A stretch of DNA of 64,000 nucleotides from Hirudinaria manillensis (taxonomy: Eukaryota > Annelida > Clitellata > Hirudinida > Hirudinidae), in the NCBI GenBank assembly GCA_034509925.1, contig CM067537.1, forward strand, positions 1,233,501 through 1,297,500, in the 5' to 3' direction. The notes below the pieces were generated by a model that worked only from the letters and a program-made list of their open reading frames with translations, was not told the origin of the DNA and searched no databases. Positions 1 to 11,450 of the stretch are shown piece after piece (position 1 is the stretch's first letter; each line of letters begins with the position of its first letter). Both the position numbers and the translations under genes were made by a program.

Positions 1-214
1 AAACTTTATATGTTATAGGACTGCATGTTTAACCACACTGCACCCACGAATGTCATATATACATCTTTACACATGTATGGTTATATATACATGTTTAGAA
101 TTTGTTTTATATATAAATTCTAAAAATATGATTTATTACAATTGAAATCCTATATTTTAAAATCACTTTTAGTTGGCCAAACGAAAACAAAAAAAATTCC
201 TTTAGCTTTTGCAG
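1..214. other. Intron/upstream sequence of the left-edge gene
   Basis: AT-rich non-coding sequence ending in a pyrimidine/AG acceptor (AG at 213-214). The signal-peptide exon expected upstream, by analogy with the downstream paralogues, is not visible and probably lies left of the window. Confidence 0.6.
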
Positions 215-3200
215 AAATCAATTTGGCGATAGGAAAAACTGCTACCTACTGTCACATAATGATCAACTCCAAACTGTTATTCGACGGGAACACAGACAAA
301 GATAGCATTGCTCCGCTGGTTGGCCATTGTCAGATAAAGTCTTTCGTTAACGTTTTGTTAGAAGCCAGTTATGGCATCGATTACATCATCGTCTACGAAG
401 GAAATGGTGAGAAATCAAAAGACCAATTTTTTTTTTGCATTAGGGTAGGGAGAAGAATTTTTATATTAAGTCGATCTTTGATACCAAACTCTAACTTATA
501 CTCTAAAGTAGTTTTAATTCTGATTGTGTAACAAAAACAGTATAAAATGATTTTGGGAATATTAGTAAATAAAATTAATATAAACATTAATGTGAATAAA
601 TAAATAAATTATGTAAAAACATGTATATATATATAACAAAACATTGCAGGAAATACAGCAGGTCAACTGGACTTTTTTGAGGTTGGAAGAGCAGGAACAG
701 CAACGGATCTATGTTCTGACTTTCCAGGAATCGCGGAATTCGCTAGGGGCTCTAGAGGTTTCAGGGTCAATTGCGAATCAGTCACGAACTTCCACTCGTC
801 CGTATCGATAGCATCCCACACAAATAGGAGACTTTTTATATCAGAAATTGAAATATTCTCCTTTGGTATGATTACAGATTGTTGATTTTTGATTGTTTGT
901 TTGTTTGTCCGAATCAAGTGATTTGGAAATCATTTTCATTTATCATGATTCCACTTCAACTTTCAGGTCCGGGAATTGCCGATCAAAGTGCAATGATCTT
1001 CAGAGGTTGTTACGTCCGCATGAGTTCTATCCAAGGCGACATGGATTTGGAATCGTGTCAAAAGAAGTGCTACAAAAGCGGATTCATATTTGCTGGAATC
1101 AGGGTTGCAAGACTTTTCATTATATTTGGAAAAATTGCTTTTAAATTTAATTTTCGCGAAAAACTGGAATTTATTATTATTATTATCATCATCATCATCA
1201 TTATTATTATTATTTTATGTTTCTCCCAAAATGATTCCTCCAACCACAAGGTTATTTTAAAAATAAATTACCATAAACCATTAGTAATTAGCAATGATTA
1301 ATAACTACAACTACTGCAAGTAATAAAAACAATAATAACAAGTTCGTTAACAGGAATTAACTAGCTAGCTTTAAAAATAATAACTTTTGACAACAACAGT
1401 AATAATTTTAATGTTTAAAAAATTCAATAATAATATAGTAATATTATAAAATAATAATATTATTCTATCAGTTACTTAAATCATTAAAACCTAATAAATA
1501 TTATTTATGTGAGATCTTTTTTATTCTTTTTTTTTTCTTAGGCGAATAAGACTTGTGCATGCGACCACGCCTCAAGTCCAAAAGACGCAAGGGGGTTGCA
1601 ATATTGCAGACTCAAGTGTGCCGATGGCTTGAGATTTTGCGGTGGCATAAAAGGATATTCCGTCTATCTCAGTAAGCCGTGGACGTTGTTATGAACATAA
1701 AAGTAGATGAGTAGATGTATGTATGGACAAAATGACGATGAAAATTTAATAGTTGGCTGGCTGAATTGACGGTTAGAAATTTCTTTTTTTTTTTTCATTT
1801 CAGTTAGAGTACCGCTTCCTTTCTATAGAGGTTGTATGAGAACATCCGCTTCTTCCGACGATAGTTTAATTTTCGAGGGCAAAATGTCCGTGAAAAACTG
1901 CATTCGTATATGTGACACTCATAAATATGCAATATTACAGGTAAATAAATATGCAATATTTATATACAGGTAAATAAATATGCATTATTTCGGTAAATAA
2001 ATATGCATTATTACAGATAAATAAATATGCGGAAAAATAAAGTACAGACACGACTATCTCCAGTAATTAAATAGTAATATACCAAGACAGGCAAACGTGT
2101 ATAATAGTAATAGTGATAGTGCATATACAGTGGTTACCAGTACAAATTTAGTCAGGTGTCTGAATTAAATGTTTATCAAATAGAAAAGGCGTAGTGGACC
2201 ACAGATGTAAGAATAATAATTATAATGATGACATCGCACGGTAACAATATAATGATCATCTGATGAACTAAAAATCATTTGATGGTTATATTAATTTGTT
2301 TAACTTTCTTTAATTCAAATAGATTAGGCCAATTTGTAAATCGATGCGTTACAGCATTGACAGCTTACTCTATAAAATGAATTAATTAAGTTTTTAGATT
2401 TTCTATTATTTAAAATATAAATCATCCGAAGTACAAATACTCGATACTCGCAAATACAGTTTCGTCATTCCACATGACATAAGAGGAGAATCGACCCTCG
2501 CACAATTTGTTGATTACTTTTTTGATTCTCATCATACGTTTAGAAAAGAGGTGTTACGGGATGTTAGGGGGTGTGAGTTAAAGTTGGGCTTGCCTTATAT
2601 ATTGCAATATTGCAAATCCTTTTAAAATAATTAAAGTATATTCCTCATTTTTTTAATTTCAAAGGAAAAGTATTGTAAATGTCAGACGAACATCCAGGAT
2701 GCTAACGTCATTCCGTCAAAGTTCAAACTTTGCGACAGCAGATGTCCTGGCGATAAACACGAAATCTGCGGGGGTAGAATGACTGTCTCCGTTTTTCTAA
2801 GCAAGGACATTTTTTATTTATTTATTGGATTAATATTAGCGACTAATTGTCAAAATAATATCCACGTTGAGATTAAGGGTGATAGAAAGGGTTAGTGTTA
2901 GTATTAGATTTGTATTAGGTGTGAGGTGATTGATTAACAATGCGTTACAATTTAAATTTATTGATTTAGTTCGACAAATATGAATACAATACTAACACTT
3001 TCAACGGCAAATCTAACATCCGCTACACCAACCAGTTGCGAGGCACCAAAAAAAAATTAAACTTATATCTTGGGAAGGACGTTGCCACGTTTAGTTTCTG
3101 ACAAAATTTAATAACAAAATATTTTTCTTGTAATGTTAGCGTGCATGGTCCATACAACTTACAGCACCTGTTCAGAGTTATTCAATTGCGATGGCAGTTA

Positions 3201-4498
3201 TAACATGTACGGAGTTTGTGGAGGTGAATGTAAACCAGGGTTTGTGGGCCCGCATTGCCTCGAACGAGGTAATAGAAGTTTAATAGTATTTTAAATTAAA
3301 AATTGCGGCGAAATTATTCACGAATATCTTCCGATATTGTGATTGTTCTTAAAGAAAATCCGTGCTTGAATAATCCATGTCTGGGCAAACCGCATACGTC
3401 GTGCATCATCAAAGAGAGTGTCGGTATCAGTGCAACAGAATGCATTTGCCTTAAAGGATACATAAAAAAAGATAGTGGATCTTGCGAATTGAGTAGGTCA
3501 ACTTATTATTTATCTTTCTTTATTATTTTCGAAAAATAATTTTCATTTCTTCTGCAAATATTCAGGGAGACATTGGATTTAGAAACGAAAGTAGTCCAAT
3601 CTCTTTTTTGAAACTTATGTTCTGTACTATCATCATCATCATCATCGTCGTCGTCGTTTAGAATATTTCTCAATGAAATATAATTCATACTTCATTTGTT
3701 TAGTTGAACAGTTTCCAACATAAACTTTTCAGTTATGATTATAATTATTATTGATTAATTTTCCATTCCTTTTGGTAAACTGAAAATCGCTTTTTATCCA
3801 TCCATCCATCCATCCATCCACATTATTTAATATAGTCAATAGAATAATTTTCACTCTAATCTTATTAATTAAATTTATTGTCTGTTTAATTTTATGGAAT
3901 AAAAACGTAGATTCCGTTAGTGACGACTTACGCTTATAGGTAACTGTCTGTGAATTTCTAATAATTTTACTATATAATTATTTTATTTATTAATTATTAT
4001 TTTTATAATTTGTTGCTAATTTTAAACTGTTTATAAAATCTAATTTACAGAACCCACTACGGCGATTGAGGATGACGACGACGACAATTATAGTGACGAT
4101 ATTGATTATGAAGAAGACATTGATAAAAAGTCAAAGCCATTCCAAATAAACATGACACTTTTATTTTTCATACTGGCCATCACCATAACAACGTTGATTC
4201 TCATTTGCTTGACGAAGTAAGACAACAACAACAACAACAATATCGGTTGATAATACGGCTTCATATTATAATTGATACTGTGATGTTGCTAATATTGTTT
4301 GATACTAGAATATTTAAATTAATGTTCTCAATTCATTTAAGTTTTATATTTGGATGTAGTTTGTAAATAATTTTTAATATTATTTTTTTATTTAAATTTT
4401 TCATTTTGGTTTTATTAGTGATTTTAATTTTCTATTTTTTTTAATTTAGAAGCCAAATGTCATCATCATCAACATCAACTCCTAGAGTTTCGGAATGA
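215..4498 (+). CDS. Type D FTP-WSC-WSC-EGF-EGF-TM membrane protein (5' partial)
   Basis: Exons: 215-406, 650-865 (FTP halves), 967-1103, 1542-1671 (WSC1), 1804-1940, 2665-2800 (WSC2), 3140-3268 (EGF1), 3355-3492 (EGF2), 4051-4216 (linker and TM), 4450-4498 (tail, stop TGA). With the one base owed by the missing first exon they give 477 codons in one frame. FTP opens INLAIGKTATYC and ends ISEIEIFSFG. WSC1 has the CxxxC and CGG pattern. EGF1 carries the family motif YNMYGVC. Unlike its neighbours it has no calcium-binding EGF exon; instead a very acidic stalk (DDDDD, then DDIDYEED) precedes a roughly 20-residue TM helix, followed by a Ser-rich tail ending TPRVSE. The intron after exon 2800 begins GC rather than GT. 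An AATAAA lies at 4611. Probably a surface recognition or adhesion protein; ligand unknown. Confidence 0.85.
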
Positions 4499-5092
4499 TA
4501 ATAAGAATAATAATAGTAAATATTTAATAATTTTAAAAATAATTATTATATAATTAAATATACATATATATATTATTTTTTAAATATATTTAAATATATA
4601 AATCGGTTGTAATAAAATATCTGCAACAAATGGAATCTGATTTCTAAGTGAAAGAGTTTTGCTTTGTCGTTCAGACTACATGTATGAGTGGATCTTGTTG
4701 CACGTTTAGTGCTTAGAATTTGCAAGGGTTAACTTAATGAAAGGGCAGTTTAGATGAGTTAACATAATTTCTCTATTTTTATTAAGGATATTTTATTCAC
4801 GCAAATTACTATTATTTTATTATTTAAGAAAGTCAAAAGCTTTTCATAAAATAACGAGAAAAAAATCTTAATAAAATGATTAGCCATATTATCTGACACA
4901 TTTCTATAAAGAAGTTTAGAACGTCACGTTGAAAATAAACACATAAATATGAATGAAGCAAACAAATATGCATGATAAAGATTTAAATAGATTCAACGGT
5001 TCAAAGCAATAAGTTGTGATTGATGTAATATTAATCAATAAAGTACTTAGAAAGACTCCATAAATTCTAGTTCAGCCGAAAGAGACGACATA
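4499..5092. other. Intergenic between type D gene and first type A gene
   Basis: Holds the AATAAA at 4611 for the upstream gene and the promoter-proximal block listed separately. The stretch is repeated almost unchanged at about 16441-17040, upstream of the second type A gene. No coding exon is visible. Confidence 0.7.
4905..4945 (+). promoter_or_regulatory. Conserved promoter block of type A gene 1
   Basis: TATAAA at 4905 followed by an ACGTCACGTTG block at 4921 and an AAATAAACACA stretch. The ACGTCAC core sits 172 bp before the start codon, exactly as in the two other type A genes, and a recognisable version occurs before the other types. ACGTCA resembles a CREB/ATF half-site. The promoter role is inferred from conservation and position. 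Confidence 0.45.
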
Positions 5093-8000
5093 ATGTCAGC
5101 TTTCAATAAGAGTTGGGGTTTCATCAGCGTCCTACTTCAGATGTTTTCAAGTATTCATATTAGTGAAACCGTTTTGATTTAAAAATATATTAAAAATTTA
5201 ATGTTTATTAGACAGCTACCAAATATAATTTAAATTGATTTAAGACAAAGTAGTAATTTGCATTGCGTTTGATTAACGCAAATGGCTTATTAATAAATAA
5301 AATGACTATAAATAATGATATAGAATTTTATTTATAATAATATTACTAGCAACGACGAACACAATAACTGCATTAAGGAAGTATGACGATAAAATTCTAA
5401 TACTTAAAGGAAAATATTATTATAAAATTCAAAAACTTCGAGAACAAGTAATTAATTCAACAACAACAACAACGATTCCATTCCAGGAGGATGTGCAATC
5501 AACGTGGCGTTGAACAAACAATCTTCATATTGTAACAAACCATCGACATTTAATAAAATGTCGGATGGCATCAAAACTTTGACCAATTTCGAAAGATACA
5601 CGGAACCATGCCTGACGACTTCGCATGTTAAAATCAACTTGGATGGGACTTATGCTGTGCATTACATTATCGTTTTCGAGGGGGAAGGTTAGCACAAAAA
5701 ACAATTTTCTATAGCTTTTAACAGCAGTTTTGAAATTTCAGTATCCAAACTACTAATACAGAAACGATAATTAAACCAATAAAATATACTAACTAATAAA
5801 CATGCGCTTAATTATACAAATTTCATTTTAACAACTTGTATATATGTTTATAATCGATTACCAATTGTTTTTATGACATTTTACAATTACAAACTTTTTT
5901 GGTTAATCGGACAAAGCAACAATATTGTAGGTAATGATGCGGGCCAACTTGACTTTTTTTCGGCTCGTTTATCGGACACGATATGTTCGGAATATCCTGG
6001 TAGAGCCAATCTGGCAGACAAAAGTAAAGGCCTGAGAGTTAATTGTGCCAACAGAAAAGATGTGTATTCAGATGTCGGGATTCATTCTCAATTAAATATT
6101 GGCTTCACTATCACAGAGATTGAAGTTCACATGCTCGGTATTAATTTTAAATATTTGCATTTTTGTCAAATTTTCATTATTTGTTCTATTTTTGGATTCA
6201 TTCATTGGAATTTTAACTCCAGGTCCAAATTTGAGAAATACTCTAATACCACTTGGATGTTTTGGTAGCTTTGGTGCCAACAAATATAATTTCGGACTGG
6301 AAGAGTGTATAAGTTACTGTACCAGGGAACAATTTGTTTTTGCCGGAATCAAGGTTATTCTTAGAGTGACTTGTCATATTTATATACTTTAATATGAATT
6401 TAAACATCGTTTAAAAGGGCTTTTGCTCGAATTGAGCTAAAACAAATTGTTGCATTTATAGAAAATCGTGATCGGACAAAAATAAGCTTAAAAGATTTAA
6501 ATTAATTTTACAGTACATTTCAAGCAATAACAATAATTTTAAAAAACAAAATTATATCAGATTACTACAAATATTAACGGCAATAATAATATATTAATCG
6601 CTTGTAGGATAATGAAATTTGTGTCTGCTCCAATGAACTAAATAGATATGATGAAATATCATTTGAATATTGTTATCCAAGATGTTCAGGAAAGGATTGT
6701 GATGGTATTGAAAGTTATTCCGTATTCCTAAGTAAATATGGCAATTATTTAATTAAATAATAAAAAAAATACTTCATAAAATCATGCAATAAATGACGAA
6801 TTTCATAAGGTGATGGAATATTAAGCTTTTTGTATTCGGAACTATGTTGGAACCTGGTAATAAATGTTACATAAAATTATTTATGCCTCTCACGCTGAGC
6901 CGAGGGAAATGTAAATATTCTTATATATCAGATTAACAATCAAAACTAAACGATTTACATCATTTTATAGTTTTCAAATACTGATTAAATTATTTTCACT
7001 TTACACTTACATTTATTGCTTTTGTAAAAGTTTTATTACTTAAAAATAATGACTTTAAATCATCTTTTAGTTGAATCTGTGTTGCCTTATTATGAAGGCT
7101 GTTTAAGAACTTCTGAAGATTTTATTCTAAATGCAATTAGCAGAGGCGACATGACGATTGCGAAATGCCTTCGTTTGTGTGAGAATCGACGCTATGCATA
7201 TCTGCAGGTTTAAATAATCTTTTAAAGGTTTTTAGTAGTTTAGTATATTCAAAGACAATATTGTTGTATATCTGTATCCAGATAATTAATGAATAAATAA
7301 AATATCCCGATTAATTAATTAAATAATAATTAATGTTCAGGTTACTATTCAGATACTTTGGTTGTGAACCTCGACAAATAGAGTAATCTAGAAAAGCAGA
7401 GCGAGAATGAGAGAGAACAGAATCCAAGACTTGGACAATAAGGCATTGTATATCTTCCAAACCATCAGAACATTTTAAATAAACCTGACCTTCCATAATT
7501 AGTTTGAGGACCCCGGGTTATTACAATATAATCCATTGAACACTAAATGAAATAGATCTTTGGGCCCACCTTAAGCACAAACTTACAGTCCGCCCAATAA
7601 TGATAGGAATTTCACATTTTTCCAAATTTCTCGAGAACTTACCAATGAAATTTGTTCAAATTTGGACATTACATCATTTTATCACACACAAAACACCTTA
7701 TAAAATTTGAGCTTCCTATGACTAATACAACTTGTAAATTGCATGACAATGTGTTTTTAGACAGTCTAATAATGATAGGAAGTTTTTGCATATGTGCTAT
7801 AAAATTTATTTTACAAGGTTCATAAGAACTTCATTTACTGATTTGACCATTTTTCTAGTTTAACTCCGAGGAACTTTATATATAAATCCTTAGATGAATA
7901 ACACAATAAAATAGATAAATTTAGATACAAAAGAAGTATAAATCACCAGCCAAATAATCATCAGATGATCAATTCGGTAGGATGCAAATCAAACATTGAA

Positions 8001-10000
8001 CTGAAATGCTATCATCATATTTGCCTGGCTTTGCTTCAGTTTTTTTTGTTTTCAGTTCAATATGGAAAAAAAGATAAGCAATGATTATTGTTGTGGGCCG
8101 AATTATATAAATAATATTATAAATTTATTATTTATAAAATGTAGATGATCATATTTAGTATTTAGTAATAATTAAAATTCATAGTCTTTTTTATGAATAT
8201 TGCTAGATCTCATAATCCTTATTTTGAAATAACACTTGATACACCAACTTATCTCATAATTAAGCATTACCAGGAATATAACAATTATTAATATTATCTT
8301 AATGTAATATAAATTTTGCATAGTGACCTATTAGTAACATGCGACCCTCCACATTTATCCATTTATCCACTTTAGTCTGGAGATCTTTGCATTTGTCAAG
8401 ATACCTTCATCATAGGTGAGAGACAGATTGAAACAGAACACTGTCAAACCAGTTGTACTAGGGATGCTAAAATGAACTGTGGTGGTGATGACGTGGCCTC
8501 AGTATACGCTAGTATGTATAGTAATTATCATCATCGTCGTCGTCGTTACTGCTGCCGTTATTGTTGATGATGGTTATGATGTTAAATTTCAACTAGTTTA
8601 ATTCCTTTCCAACAGCCTGCTTATCTGAGAAGATGTCTTTGCCATGTTCGAAACTCTTTAACTGCAAAGATTCGTACGACATGTACGGAGATTGTGAAGG
8701 TGCCTGCGGAACAGGATACTATGGTGAACAATGCCTTGAAAGGGGTTCTTATAATTGTTATAAAATTTTATTCCGAATATCCAATCTCTCAAAAAATTCA
8801 TTTTATGCGAGGAATGAAATAATTCTAATAGATAAAAGGTTATGCAAAATATACTATTGTAGAAAATATGGTCAACTTGAGAACAAAAACACTTTGACAG
8901 TTTTAATTTGAACCAAATTATAAAATTTAATTTTTTTAATAAATCATCGATTGTATGGCTAATGAATTATAACTTTCGATAGCAAAATTATACAATCGTT
9001 AAGTTTATGAAAGAACGAGTACCTCCACTATCCATCCTTATGCATGCTCGTCGATAAATAAGTGTCTTGATCAGCCAAACACAGTTTGCATGTTGGTGGA
9101 GGGACGAGAATTATGTGAATGCAGAGATGGATACTCAAAGGATGATGATGGAGAAGAGGAATGTAAAGGTACTTTACTTCATTTCATGTTTCATTTGTTA
9201 GTTTTGATTTGCATTTAAATTTGGTTAGTGCTGGTTAGTCACACAAGTAATACCAGGACTTTTTAATCAATACGAATTGGTCAAACCAAACTGGTTTAAT
9301 AAAGAGTCAAAAAATAAATAGAATGGACAAGCTAAAGCAATAGAGAGTGATTAAAAAGTGCCTTGGTATTCTCAGGGAACTACGTAAATATTACTTAAAT
9401 ATCGGCCAATTATTATTGCGATCTTTTGCAAGAAGAAATAGCCAAAATGATAATTAGACGCTGAAAATTCCAGTGATATTTCACTTTAATAAGTTAAATA
9501 GATCACTTATATGACCGCAGAGCGTTTCTTAGACACTTTACAATATACAGACATTGACGAGTGCCGTTTCCATCCGTGCGACATTACAGCATCACACTGC
9601 ATCAACTTGAATGGCTCTTATCGGTGCGAGTGCAAGTCCGGATTTATCCAATTAACGGAAGACGTTTGTCTGAGTAATTTTTTACTTTCCACATTCAGAA
9701 ATTTTTTTATACATTTTCATGTGGTTTGTTAACTTGGAATTCTCCAGGAAATGTGACAGGTTATGAAGAAGGATCGCTCGAAATGGGAGGTTTTTTCTTT
9801 TTCCTGATTCCTATGGTATTCATGTTGATCACAGTTTTGTACTTGTTGTGAGTTACAATTTTCAAATTTATTCGTTCAAATCAAATGAATTAACTGTAAT
9901 CAAACTTTATTTTAACAGATCGAAGGTACCTCCCAGAACTGAATCACAACCTACTTCGCTCGCGACGAGTAGTATAAGATCCAGTGCCTGGTCTCGATGA
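5093..10000 (+). CDS. Type A gene 1: FTP-WSC2-EGF3-TM receptor-like protein (complete)
   Basis: Twelve exons: 5093-5150, 5487-5687, 5931-6137, 6223-6353, 6608-6731, 7071-7207, 8376-8511, 8616-8744, 9004-9168, 9551-9673, 9748-9847, 9919-10000; 530 aa. Residues 1-19 form a short signal peptide (MSAFNKSWGFISVLLQMFS). FTP domain is about 20-155 (NVALN, DGIK, RVNC, ITEIEVH). WSC1 is 156-240, WSC2 241-331, EGF1 332-374 (SYDMYGDC), EGF2 375-429. A calcium-binding-type EGF at 430-470 starts DIDEC and has CINLNGSY, matching the Asn/Asp hydroxylation pattern. Then an NVT sequon, a TM helix at about 484-503 and a tail ending SSAWSR. Intron phases are 1 at every domain border and 0 inside each WSC. AATAAA at 10018. 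Intron 6 holds a solo LTR and an unclassified repeat. A type I cell-surface protein, probably for recognition or adhesion; ligand unknown. Confidence 0.9.
7262..7525 (+). mobile_element. Solo LTR of the SAP-ORF LTR family (fossil)
   Basis: Runs from a diverged TGTTG start to the family's terminal GGGTTATTACA, is flanked by ATAT on both sides, and has no internal region. The homologous introns of the other two type A genes (near 19215 and 41045) read straight through the AATAT target, so the insertion post-dates the gene duplication. It is more diverged than the other LTR copies here and therefore older. Confidence 0.75.
7584..7800. repeat. Unclassified interspersed repeat, possibly Tc1/mariner end
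   Basis: AATAATGATAGGAA-type motifs occur twice, near 7598 and 7788, flanking sequence absent from the paralogous introns of the other type A genes. The motif resembles terminal sequence of Tc1/mariner elements, but no transposase is visible. Classification is tentative. Confidence 0.3.
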
Positions 10001-10298
10001 CTGATGGAACCGACGGAAATAAAACATTTCTTGGAAACATTTAAATAATATTTTAATAAATTGTAATTTAAGATAAAATTATTTTTTATTCAATATGCTT
10101 TTTTTTAAATTAAGATAAAATGGCTGGTATTGATCAAAACATTTTGTTATTTTTGTATACTATAATTTTTGAATTACAATAAAAAAATTGCTATAATAAA
10201 ATAAATTTTTGGTCAGTTTATAAACGGGATTCAAATAAAATAATTCAAATTTTATGATTTCTCATTCTAGTATAAAAGATTATGAAATTCTAATAACG
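10001..10298. other. 3' flank of type A gene 1
   Basis: Contains AATAAA at 10018. Closely similar to the flanks after the other two type A genes (about 21320 and 44232), up to a shared stretch ending CTAATAACGTA. No exon is visible. Confidence 0.6.
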
Positions 10299-11210
10299 TA
10301 ATTGCGGTGGAGTCTGCAAACCAGGATACCGTGGTGATCAATGCCTTGAAAGGGGTTCTTATTTTGTCATGTAGTTCTAAATTTAAAATTTCAATAATGT
10401 TTTAGTTAGGTTTTGTAACTTCTTGAAAAGAGTTCATGTATTTTTATAATTTTGTAATTAAATACATTTTCTTACTCTTACGACTTATTTTGTAAAACAG
10501 TCAAATCTCGTTACTATGCTACCTGTCTGGACCGAGCAAAAGTGGGCATTGTAGGAGAGTGGCATAGTAACGAGGGTTTGTAAAAACGGCCTAACATTAT
10601 CAAATAAAAACGGCTTTATTGTAAAAATGGCTTTATTTTCTCAAGTTATCCATCAGCTCAGTCTAAAGCCCTCAAAATCGTTGGTTGCCGCATCTTCTTT
10701 CGGCGGATCTAGTTATCTATCCGATCGCTTGCTTGTATCATACAGGACCTGCTCTAATCTACCGTTCGAGCTTCGCCCTGCACTGTGTTGAACGTGATGC
10801 AATAGCATTTCTTGAAATCGTCCGTCACGAGGTCAGGGATATGCATCAGCTCGGCCAGTTTCGTCGTCTTCTCCTTGATCAGATTACCACTGATAGGCAG
10901 ATTCTGTCCTCTTGCTTGATTCAGACATGAGCATTCCCTTATCGAGTTTCGGATAGTCAGCTGCGTCAGCTTTACGCGCTTCGATGGAACTTTTAATTAT
11001 TTTTACTTTGACCTCAAATATTTGCGTGAGTTGTGACTATTAGACGAAGTAGCAAGAGATATGCACTAGAAATTATGTTATTATTTTAAATTATCAAGTT
11101 ATATTGCGATTTACGAATTCATTTAATTTCAAAATTAATAGAGACAACCACCGAAACTTTTCTGACCGAAACAACTCAAAAAACTATAAACGATATCTGA
11201 TTTTCATTCA
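10299..11210 (+). pseudogene. Relic of a type B' gene fused to type C flank
   Basis: 10299-10360 matches the 3' half of EGF1 exon 8 of the intact B' gene (GGVCKPGYRGDQCLERG). The following intron matches B' intron 8 and carries the same Tigger relic. From about 11139 a short Thr-rich run (ETTTETFLTETTQ) matches the start of the mucin-like exon 9, then sequence joins the 3' flank seen after type C genes. Everything upstream of exon 8 and the whole of C is missing. This is the footprint of a deletion that removed B' and C from the first cassette. Confidence 0.7.
10498..10990 (-). mobile_element. Tigger/pogo-like DNA transposon remnant
   Basis: Begins with CAGTCAAATCTCGTTACTAT, typical of pogo/Tigger terminal repeats, and contains minus-strand coding similar to the CENPB-type helix-turn-helix part of Tigger transposases. 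The catalytic DDE domain is absent. It lies at the same place as the Tigger copies in the intact B' gene and in the B' relic at 22 kb, so it was inserted before the cassette duplicated. Confidence 0.7.
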
Positions 11211-11316
11211 GGGATCAGAACGATGTAACAAAAATAATTTAAAATAAAAATTATTGCAAATTTTACTTAAAATTGTTGTAAGAAAATTTATTAAAATGTT
11301 CTAACGGACATTATGA

Positions 11317-11360
11317 ACGTCACATTGCAAGTAGACGCAAACAAATATTTGGATATAAAA
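11317..11360 (+). promoter_or_regulatory. Conserved promoter block of type B gene 1
   Basis: ACGTCACATTGCAAGTAGAC block 134 bp before the start codon, followed by TATAAAA at 11354. Same spacing as in the second type B gene. Function inferred from conservation. Confidence 0.4.
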
Positions 11361-11450
11361 ACACAATTTGGCTTAATTGGAACAAAGGTTTTCAAATGTT
11401 AGTTTCTGTAACACTTCGATTTTAGAGACCTACTCGATTGACATGGCATA

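Noticed and set aside
3796-3821. (TCCA)n tract as a functional repeat
   Set aside because: Short ordinary microsatellite in an intron of the type D gene.
5066-5093. TCTAG/TTTTAG just upstream of several start codons as spliced-leader trans-splice acceptors
   Set aside because: AG after a short pyrimidine run is common in AT-rich DNA, its distance to the ATG varies between types, and no spliced-leader gene is visible. Untestable without 5' cDNA ends.
8521-8580. ATC/GTC/GTT runs after each seventh exon as a structured RNA or hairpin element
   Set aside because: Some inverted complementarity exists (ATCATC with GATGAT), but length varies freely between copies, as expected for simple repeats.
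10685-10930. Plus-strand ORF of 81 codons
   Set aside because: It lies antisense to the Tigger remnant coding region and has no recognisable domain.
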